A stretch of 5,144 bases of DNA from Pseudomonadales bacterium (lineage in GTDB: Bacteria > Pseudomonadota > Gammaproteobacteria > Pseudomonadales > DC-out160): contig JAESQG010000467.1 in NCBI GenBank assembly GCA_016765265.1, positions 1 through 5,144 of the forward strand, written 5' to 3'. Below are positions 1-5,144 of this stretch, one piece after another. The notes under the pieces are model-generated. The model made no database searches, had not been told where the DNA came from, and was given only the letters and a program-made list of their open reading frames with translations. Position numbers and translations under genes: made by a program. Every line of letters begins with the position of its first letter. Position 1 is the stretch's first letter.

Positions 1-3000
1 AGCGATCAGTTAACCCGTCACTGTTCATATCCAATACTTTTATTTTGGAGGGGATACTAAAGGTCATAGCCGAAGTTCGCCGATAACCAACTGGATGATT
101 TCCGGGAGCACCCCATGTCCTAGACGAGGTCCACCATAATATTTTCCCCGTCATAGCATCAACAATATAAACTGCATTCCCTTCATCCTCTTGGTCGACA
201 GGTGTTGCGTAATCTTCATCAAGGTCATACTGTTCGTCATATCCACCCGCAAATATAATCACTGGCGTTCTGATACCGTCTACATTAATCTGCCCAAGTA
301 CAGGTTGAGACCAAGTCTGCCCCATATGTTTGTAGGGTGAACCTGATGACACATTTTCTTCAGTTTCTCCCCCTAATAAAGCAAATCTGAATTTTGGTTT
401 AATATCTGTTGACAACAAATCCCCATTGACAGAGCTAACATCCAAAGCATAATAATTATTTCCACCTCGCCTCATACCCGCATAAATAAAAACAAAATCA
501 GTATCAGGATAAGCAGGAGAGCTCTCTGCAGTAATTACATCGTCTTTACAAAAGACACCATCAAGACAGCCGTTTGCGACACCTTGTTTCCATGCATCAT
601 ATCGAAACACGGTCCACGTACTATCTAGCCCATAAATAAGTGGTTTGCCCGCGGGCGCAGGCTCTCCATTGGCTAAGGCCGGTAAATTCTTTAACAATTC
701 AGGCGGTATAAACCGAAACAACTCTCTCGTGGAACTCGTGTCAGTGCTGTCGAGACTGGCGTCAAAACCATGAAGAAAACCTCTATTGGTACTGACATAA
801 GCAGTGTTATATAACTCGTCAGGATCAACGATACCAATATTCCCTGCACCTTCTGTCTCTACATCCCTCCATGAATAAGTCACTAGTTGCCCTTGGGAGT
901 GTATCGGGGCTCCCATGTTTTCAGTGGATCTTGCCCAATCAATGATATAAGACACTTCAATTTCAGAATCCACGTCAGTCAGCGCAAGAATAGCTGCTCT
1001 TGCCTCATCATTAGTTGTACTAAGCGCATTGAGGCTGTTTGTTAATTCATTTTGTTGAGCGTAACTTACCCACCCCCCGGCTGGGCTAGAATAATCGCCA
1101 AATAGACTAAACACGTTGGTTGAATCCAAGTGCTCTGCAAGACCTCCTAGTTTGACATCTCCTCCATCCGGTGCCTCCTCGCTAGATGTCCACCAGCTAG
1201 TGGCCTCGGGGTTAAAGTTGGTTACCGGCCTAGTTGTTGTAACACCCGATTGGTCCGTTGTGGGGACTCGTTCATTGATAATCGCTTCTTCACCATTCAC
1301 ACCTACCACTTCTGCAGTAACGCCATCCAACCTAAATCGCTTCAAATTTCCTAGCCAATCGGCCTTGTCAGAAGGCTGATACATTGAGTAATAAAATTGG
1401 TCAAGATGCTGCATACTGCTTATCTGATTTACGGGCACTGAGGGTATTGATATCGTGGACGCCGCTTGAACAACACTATCTACGGCCTCTTGCAGGCTGC
1501 TAATTAAAGTATCCCCATCACTTGCATTGTAATAATAATAGGTTTCGGGATCTTCATCCCTGACAGAAGCAAGTTGCGTCAATTCGTTTAGATCGGAATC
1601 ACTATATCCACCATCACCATCAACATCAAAACCAATTACATGAATTCTCACAGGTTCATCGTCACCAGCAGGTGATTTTATCTCGGTTGCTATTTTCTTT
1701 GCACAAGCCCATGTATCGATAGCTTCACAGCCATCGACTGAGGAACTCAAGGTATTGTACAAACCACTAAGAAAAATATCGGACCCCACTGGAGATTCAT
1801 ATTCATCTGCGTCAGGAATCCCATCACTGATAAATATCAAATGATTTTGAGTAGCACAATTAACATTGGTTGATACAGCAGGTTTTTCATAAGATAAATC
1901 GGAGCCCAATTCATCTCTATAATCACCTATTATTCTTTCGGCCACACAAGATCTGGATCTAGTGGTGGTATAACCACATTCTGACACTGTCGCACCGCTA
2001 AAGTTTTCAATACCATTGGGGTGGCTTAACTGTGATGTCTGCACATACCCCAAGCGTGGTCCATTAAACAAACCCACTTGGGCATCAATTGGGTCAAATT
2101 CATGTCCTAGCCCTGCCCCAAATTCAACTGGACCTCCTCTAAAATAATTAGCGACTTCAAGCAGGGCCCCCGCTATCGGTGCTCTGCCGTTGCTAGGCAA
2201 TAGCGCTATGAGTTCAAGCAACTTGTTTCTCACACTAGTAACCGGCTCATTGGAAAAAGCAGTATCGAAGCTTTTTCCACAAGTGCTGGAGTTGCCACTA
2301 TCACATTTTGTATATTTAACGACGAGTCTTGGTGCAGCAGATATTGCCAATTCATTTGTATGTACATATCGGGTGCCAGTATTGCTCTCTAGTCCAGAAA
2401 CAAGAAATGTCATCGCCGAGCCAGGGCGCCATTCTGGATCAGAAGATAGCGGGGTTACTTTACTTTGAACCAAACTTTTTATATCAAGCCGATGAAAATC
2501 ACCATATGAATATTGCTCCAACCCTTCGGAAGTTTGAGTCTCGTACACCTCCGCCTCAGATGGACTAAATAATTCTTGCGAGCTATCTGTAAAACTATCG
2601 GTCTCATTTTTGAGTAAGCGAACCATCACATTCGCAATACCAGTACTTAAATTTTCAGTATTACCTATAGAGGAAACGTCAGATTGCTTGGCACCGTGAA
2701 ACCATAAATAAGCTTCGGTAATATTAGCCCCTTGCGGTATCATAACGTTATCTATCCGAAGACCTACAGTAAGATCAGGGTCTGCAATATCAACATACGG
2801 CCTATCAAGCCAATCCGCCGTCCCTGCTTCTCTTGCAAACGTAGCATCATCGAGTGTAATGACGCCGCCCCTCAACCAGGCATCATCATTAGGATGAATC
2901 ACAGGATATACGGAAGAATACTCGTAATTACTACTACCATCTCCAACATCACTACTGAGCATACTAATCGGATAAATTATCGCTCCGCCAGGATGGGTAT

Positions 3001-3313
3001 ACCGCGATAACCCAACGGAAACTCCGCCATCAAGCCCAGAAATCAAGCTGGTTAATGCAGTTTGCATTTTAGTTATTTTTTGATCCTCATGTTGCGTATA
3101 AGCACAGGCGCTAGTTAACGTTTCAGTCAAACCGCAGCTCATACTGTTCGACGTACTTAACAACAACATTATATTAGGGCTGATACCGGTTCCACCAGAT
3201 GTGCCGTAGATATCAATATCATCGGCAATACTCGTCCCCGCGACCACGCACAAACACCACACCGATACACTATGAATAATGCGCCTTTTATTTATTCTTA
3301 ATCGAGATTTCAT
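1..3313 (-). CDS. pilY1: Type IV pilus tip adhesin/assembly factor PilY1, N-terminal 1104 residues (3' end outside window)
   Basis: The frame is open from the ATG at 3313 to the window edge. PilY1 is a large secreted protein at the pilus tip that primes assembly with the minor pilins and acts in adhesion, surface sensing and calcium-dependent pilus extension. A Sec signal peptide is likely (residues 1-30, basic start, hydrophobic core, cleavage near SIA/DD). A vWA region follows: PNIMLLLSTSNSMS (46-59), GRAPIAGALLEVANYF (376-391), FISDGIPD (494-501) and VIGFDVDGDG (559-568). A beta-sandwich-like insert sits at about 155-334. The PilY1 signature FYYSMYQPSDKADWLGNLKRF ends at residue 660. The propeller begins near 837 (AYVSTNRGFLHGFDA), continues through RELFRFIPPELLKNLPALA, AGMRRGGNNYYALDV and GQTWSQPVLGQI, and reaches a calcium loop at 1095-1103. 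Several closely spaced Cys pairs fit an exported protein. An in-frame TAG directly precedes the ATG, so no longer form is possible; AAGG at 3325-3328 is the likely, somewhat distant, ribosome site. The calcium loop lies later than in the 1161-residue P. aeruginosa protein, so the full protein is probably longer. Confidence 0.93.
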   Translation of the reverse strand, partial: MKSRLRINKRRIIHSVSVWCLCVVAGTSIADDIDIYGTSGGTGISPNIMLLLSTSNSMSCGLTETLTSACAYTQHEDQKITKMQTALTSLISGLDGGVSVGLSRYTHPGGAIIYPISMLSSDVGDGSSNYEYSSVYPVIHPNDDAWLRGGVITLDDATFAREAGTADWLDRPYVDIADPDLTVGLRIDNVMIPQGANITEAYLWFHGAKQSDVSSIGNTENLSTGIANVMVRLLKNETDSFTDSSQELFSPSEAEVYETQTSEGLEQYSYGDFHRLDIKSLVQSKVTPLSSDPEWRPGSAMTFLVSGLESNTGTRYVHTNELAISAAPRLVVKYTKCDSGNSSTCGKSFDTAFSNEPVTSVRNKLLELIALLPSNGRAPIAGALLEVANYFRGGPVEFGAGLGHEFDPIDAQVGLFNGPRLGYVQTSQLSHPNGIENFSGATVSECGYTTTRSRSCVAERIIGDYRDELGSDLSYEKPAVSTNVNCATQNHLIFISDGIPDADEYESPVGSDIFLSGLYNTLSSSVDGCEAIDTWACAKKIATEIKSPAGDDEPVRIHVIGFDVDGDGGYSDSDLNELTQLASVRDEDPETYYYYNASDGDTLISSLQEAVDSVVQAASTISIPSVPVNQISSMQHLDQFYYSMYQPSDKADWLGNLKRFRLDGVTAEVVGVNGEEAIINERVPTTDQSGVTTTRPVTNFNPEATSWWTSSEEAPDGGDVKLGGLAEHLDSTNVFSLFGDYSSPAGGWVSYAQQNELTNSLNALSTTNDEARAAILALTDVDSEIEVSYIIDWARSTENMGAPIHSQGQLVTYSWRDVETEGAGNIGIVDPDELYNTAYVSTNRGFLHGFDASLDSTDTSSTRELFRFIPPELLKNLPALANGEPAPAGKPLIYGLDSTWTVFRYDAWKQGVANGCLDGVFCKDDVITAESSPAYPDTDFVFIYAGMRRGGNNYYALDVSSVNGDLLSTDIKPKFRFALLGGETEENVSSGSPYKHMGQTWSQPVLGQINVDGIRTPVIIFAGGYDEQYDLDEDYATPVDQEDEGNAVYIVDAMTGKILWWTSSRTWGAPGNHPVGYRRTSAMTFSIPSKIKVLDMNSDGLTDR
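5..31 (-). other. Conserved calcium-binding loop of the PilY1 beta-propeller
   Basis: Residues 1095-1103 read DMNSDGLTD, giving ligands Asp1095, Asn1097, Asp1099 and Asp1103. This is the short DxDxDGxxD-type loop that in P. aeruginosa PilY1 binds calcium and controls pilus extension versus retraction. The site is complete, but the rest of the propeller lies outside the window. Confidence 0.82.
1592..1627 (-). other. EF-hand-like calcium loop near the end of the PilY1 vWA region
   Basis: Residues 563-574 read DVDGDGGYSDSD. Asp occupies loop positions 1, 3, 5 and 12, Gly is at 6 and Ser at 9, which fits the EF-hand-type calcium loop. The loop directly follows the hydrophobic strand IHVIGF. Calcium binding is inferred from the motif only. 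Confidence 0.65.
2312..2851 (-). other. Beta-sandwich-like domain inserted in the PilY1 vWA region
   Basis: Residues about 155-334 separate the first vWA motif (53-57) from the second (near 378). They carry a recognisable pattern: VGLRIDNVMIPQGANITEAYLWF (183-205), then LDIKSLVQSKV, PEWRPGSAMTFLVSG (around W295) and a closing APRLVVKY (327-334). The same VGLRF..V.IP.GA.I..AYL.F ... APRLVV.Y layout is known from secreted bacterial beta-sandwich modules. From memory it also occurs in some PilY1 homologues. Boundaries are estimates and the ligand is unknown. Confidence 0.7.
3224..3313 (-). other. Predicted Sec signal peptide of PilY1
   Basis: Residues 1-30 begin with a strongly basic segment (K2, R4, R6, K9, R10, R11), followed by a moderately hydrophobic core (VSVWCLCVVAG) and a small-residue site TSIA before DD. 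Cleavage is predicted after Ala30. Two cysteines lie in the core, but no lipobox is evident. Confidence 0.75.
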
Positions 3314-3342
3314 CTAAGCCACAGCCTTAATCAAAATAAACA

Positions 3343-3987
3343 TCATATACAATCTTTTTTCGCGGGTTGCATTTCTTTGGCATCAACCCCCATCTGCACC
3401 CATAGTTGGACATTCTGGGTATCCGTGTTGTTACTCGCCATTTCTGCCAAGCCTCGTGTTTCAAACTTTAAATTCACAAAACTCCCCATTTCAAACCCCG
3501 CCACACTGGACACGGGACCACAATAACGTGAATCTGTTTTAGCGTTGATACCGCGGCCTGCAACATCTACCCAAGTATCTCCGATACAGGCGCCCGTTGA
3601 TTGCCCTGCAACATCAAGCCCGACGCCGCCTGCGTCATCGATTGCACTGGTGCCACTGCCATCTCCAGAATCGCTTCTCAAACCACCTGCTTCTACTTCT
3701 TCAGTTTTTGCTTGCTTCATCATTTTATTAAAACTAATGCAATCCGCTTTATTTATCACACTCTCGATAACGGTATCGATAGCCGTTTCTGCAGTCTGAT
3801 CAACTAACTGTATCGCCCTAGAGTTATTCGCCATAATTGCTTGGAAATTACCTGTCTTTACTGTGGACACGCCCATCATGGTAATGACGATCAACAACAC
3901 TAAAATAACGGGTAAGGCCATACCTCGCTGAGGTTGTATTTGGCAGGCGCTAAATCGGCAAGTACTCAATCTCTGTTTCATAATCAT
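3343..3987 (-). CDS. pilX: Type IV pilus minor pilin PilX
   Basis: This 214-residue protein fits the PilX family, a minor pilin of the pilus priming/tip complex. A 22-residue basic leader ends in QPQRG, then comes MALPVILVLLIVITMMGVSTVK, the hydrophobic N-terminal helix. It is followed by QAIMANNSRAIQLVDQTAETAI, equivalent to the family's conserved Q..MA.N......A...AE.A region. Mature position 5 is Val rather than Glu, as is usual for PilX. The middle (about residues 97-133) is rich in Gly, Ser, Asp and Ala and is probably a flexible loop. Cysteines at the leader (2), CIS, ACIG, YCG and the penultimate residue are visible. It starts 21 bases after the pilW stop. The ribosome site is weak (AAGAG at 4000-4004, 12 bases upstream), so the ATG two codons in (3979-3981) is an alternative start. 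The pilY1 gene follows 29 bases after its stop. Confidence 0.88.
   Translation of the reverse strand: MIMKQRLSTCRFSACQIQPQRGMALPVILVLLIVITMMGVSTVKTGNFQAIMANNSRAIQLVDQTAETAIDTVIESVINKADCISFNKMMKQAKTEEVEAGGLRSDSGDGSGTSAIDDAGGVGLDVAGQSTGACIGDTWVDVAGRGINAKTDSRYCGPVSSVAGFEMGSFVNLKFETRGLAEMASNNTDTQNVQLWVQMGVDAKEMQPAKKDCI
3907..3933 (-). other. Prepilin peptidase cleavage site of PilX
   Basis: The encoded residues are PQRG|MALPV. Cleavage is predicted after Gly22 (3922-3924), leaving Met23 as the first mature residue. Position 5 is Val27 (3907-3909) instead of Glu, and Pro26 is at position 4. Confidence 0.82.
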
Positions 3988-4008
3988 TATTTTTTCATGC
4001 TCTTGCGT

Positions 4009-4884
4009 TTAGATTTGTAATTTTCTCGGCGCATTTCGAAGCTCTACCGTTGTGGTAAACTTGCGACTAATTAGACCACTCTCATCATTGACGGTAATAC
4101 CAACCTTATCTAATAGATCATAAGACCTGCTGACACTAAGCGTCACTGGTGTAGCGCCGTCTTCTGTCTCATATTGTTCACTAGTGAGCAGTAGACCCAG
4201 TTGAATAGCACTCACGTTGGAATCTGCAGGAATGTTATTAACGGTTTTATAGGAGGAAATATGATAATCATTAGTGCCACGTACACCATAAAGTACCTGA
4301 AAGCTTTCAACACCAGACACCAGTTTTCCCACCACTGAAGCACCGGCTGTTTTGTCCTTACAATACAAATTCCTATTCTTGACATAGTATTCACTTACGA
4401 TCAAAACGCCGTCATTCACGCTACGACCCAAGCAAGTGGTATCATCCACAGAAACAGCACATCGGTGTACAACAAGCACGTCACTGGCATTACCGCTCCA
4501 CAGATCTATAACATCATTTAATGACTCCGGCGAATCCGTGGTCCCAATACGAATCGGTGACTGTTTCCCATTGGTCTCTGTTACAAATTCTCCCCAGCCG
4601 CAATCCCCTCCGCCTGCAGCACCGCCCATGCCATGCCCTGCCAATCGAATGTCTCGAATCATATACTCAATGGAAAACCGGCCGCCCTCTTGGACCTCTG
4701 ACATTCCATTTTGCAATCGGTAAGATTGCGAACTCGTCAATAATAGCTGGATACCGGCTGCAGAAATTAAACTACCCAGAAGCAATGCTACTAGCAGCTC
4801 AACTAAGCTAAACCCTTGGCGTCGTTTCACGCTTATAAGACTCTTTCTTTTTATCTGGCTAATTTGTTGATTGTTAAAAGTCAT
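4009..4884 (-). CDS. pilW: Type IV pilus minor pilin PilW
   Basis: This 291-residue protein is a PilW-family minor pilin, an inner-membrane prepilin that is cleaved and N-methylated by PilD and then built into the pilus priming/tip complex. A 24-residue basic leader ends in KRRQG, followed by FSLVELLVALLLG: a class III prepilin signal with Glu at mature position 5, then the hydrophobic assembly helix (about 25-50). Next comes the family-typical GGRFSIEYMIRDIRLAGH. The head domain contains SDVLVVHR, a strand motif VESFQVLYGV (about 190-199) and a C-terminal RKFTTTVELRN (about 275-286), all characteristic of PilW. Four cysteines (in GDCGW, HRC, TTC and LYC) could form disulphides. The start at 4884 was chosen for its strong ribosome site; the frame is open upstream to 5028, but that extension would lie wholly on top of pilV. 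A GTG at 4828-4830 would give a shorter, more typical leader and is the alternative start. Length is slightly under the usual 270-350. Confidence 0.92.
   Translation of the reverse strand: MTFNNQQISQIKRKSLISVKRRQGFSLVELLVALLLGSLISAAGIQLLLTSSQSYRLQNGMSEVQEGGRFSIEYMIRDIRLAGHGMGGAAGGGDCGWGEFVTETNGKQSPIRIGTTDSPESLNDVIDLWSGNASDVLVVHRCAVSVDDTTCLGRSVNDGVLIVSEYYVKNRNLYCKDKTAGASVVGKLVSGVESFQVLYGVRGTNDYHISSYKTVNNIPADSNVSAIQLGLLLTSEQYETEDGATPVTLSVSRSYDLLDKVGITVNDESGLISRKFTTTVELRNAPRKLQI
4798..4827 (-). other. Prepilin peptidase (PilD) cleavage site of PilW
   Basis: The encoded residues are KRRQG|FSLVE (residues 20-29). Cleavage is predicted between Gly24 (4813-4815) and Phe25 (4810-4812). Glu29 (4798-4800) is mature position 5, the residue needed for methylation and assembly in most type IV pilins. 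Confidence 0.9.
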
Positions 4885-5144
4885 AAACAACCACCTCGAT
4901 ACAGTTTGTATTGCTTGCAGTTGCAGAATCTGGATCGCAGGTACTGATGGTCGTTGATGCCCAACTAACCATAATGCAGTTTTCGAAATCATTAGTCGTA
5001 CCGCAGGAGGTAACACCGATTGCGCCATTGGGAAGGTAATCGGCTGCCAACTGCGTTAACTCACTAATATCGTGTACTGCTACTTGATCAGAAGTACAGT
5101 CTGCACTACCGGCTCCGCATGATGCTGTGCCAGTCGTCACCCAG
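4874..5144 (-). CDS. pilV: Type IV pilus minor pilin PilV, C-terminal part (5' end outside window)
   Basis: This is the last 89 codons of a gene that enters from the right edge; the N-terminal prepilin signal and helix are not in the window. PilV is a minor pilin that joins PilW, PilX, FimU/PilE and PilY1 in the priming and tip complex of type IV pili. The visible part looks like the PilV C-terminus: an acidic helix-like stretch followed by LPNGAIGV, which matches the family's L..LP.G.G.V pattern, then short beta strands (IMVSWAS) and a final hydrophobic strand EVVVYDF. Six cysteines are visible, suggesting disulphides in the periplasmic head domain. The GTG at 5138-5140 is read as an internal valine, because the frame stays open to the edge. 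The stop overlaps the start of pilW by 11 bases. The identification rests on this short region plus its place directly before pilW; the alternative is another minor pilin of the same operon, such as a FimU/GspH-like one. Confidence 0.75.
   Translation of the reverse strand, partial: WVTTGTASCGAGSADCTSDQVAVHDISELTQLAADYLPNGAIGVTSCGTTNDFENCIMVSWASTTISTCDPDSATASNTNCIEVVVYDF
4891..4897 (-). promoter_or_regulatory. Strong Shine-Dalgarno of pilW, inside the pilV 3' end
   Basis: On the minus strand the bases read GAGGTGG, whose first six match the 16S anti-Shine-Dalgarno perfectly, with a 6-base spacer to the ATG at 4884. The site lies within the last codons of pilV. It decides the pilW start and, with the 11-base overlap, suggests translational coupling of pilV and pilW. 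Confidence 0.75.

Noticed and set aside
1525..1545. Short run of repeated TAT codons in pilY1 (four Tyr followed by Asn), considered as a phase-variable tract
   Set aside because: The repeat is a triplet and only about four units long, so slippage would not shift the frame. The YYNAS segment is usual for this part of PilY1.
1116..3010. Plus-strand ORFs at 1116-1379, 2190-2468, 2329-2568 and 2732-3010
   Set aside because: They lie antisense inside pilY1, whose minus-strand frame shows family motifs throughout. Their translations show no recognisable domain.
3314..3342. Gap between pilX and pilY1, considered as a terminator or promoter
   Set aside because: It is only 29 bases, with no inverted repeat and no convincing -10/-35 pair. 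It is best seen as an ordinary intergenic spacer in an operon.
3545..4811. Plus-strand ORFs within pilX and pilW, and the minus-strand ORF at 4212-4394
   Set aside because: These are frame shadows of the clearly recognised minor pilin genes.
4885..5028. Upstream extension of the PilW frame to an ATG at 5028
   Set aside because: It would overlap pilV coding entirely, adds 48 residues before a prepilin leader, and has no support beyond the open frame.
1..5144. Possibility of a new defence, mobile or RNA-based system
   Set aside because: The whole window is accounted for by four co-directional type IV pilus genes. No repeats, integrase, transposase or structured non-coding region was seen.

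Overview
The window is a fragment of a type IV pilus minor-pilin operon, read entirely on the minus strand. The order is pilV (3' end only), pilW (complete), pilX (complete), then pilY1 (5' part, running off the left edge). This matches the order known from Pseudomonas and many other gammaproteobacteria (fimU-pilV-pilW-pilX-pilY1-pilE). Together with the mid-range base composition (not extremely GC- or AT-rich by eye), it suggests a gammaproteobacterium, perhaps an aquatic or marine one. Genus cannot be determined from this sequence.

Layout in transcription order (right to left). Positions 5144-4874 hold the last 89 codons of pilV. pilW starts at 4884, so it overlaps the pilV end by 11 bases, and a strong Shine-Dalgarno lies inside pilV. 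It ends at 4009. A 21-base gap leads to pilX (3987-3343), and a 29-base gap leads to pilY1. pilY1 starts at 3313 and stays open to position 1, giving 1104 visible codons with no stop. There is no non-coding stretch longer than about 30 bases, and no promoter, terminator, RNA gene, mobile element or CRISPR array was seen. Plus-strand ORFs in the window are shadows of these genes.

How they work together, from knowledge of the families: the minor pilins PilV, PilW and PilX are processed by the prepilin peptidase PilD. With FimU, PilE and PilY1 they form the priming complex that starts pilus assembly and sits at the pilus tip. PilY1 is the large secreted tip protein with an N-terminal von Willebrand A (vWA) region and a C-terminal beta-propeller. 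It acts in adhesion, surface sensing and calcium-dependent control of retraction.

The system itself is well known. The most unusual part is the PilY1 variant. Its vWA metal site looks degenerate at two of three motifs. A separate beta-sandwich-like domain is inserted in the vWA region, and an EF-hand-like loop lies near the vWA end. The conserved propeller calcium loop falls exactly at the window edge.
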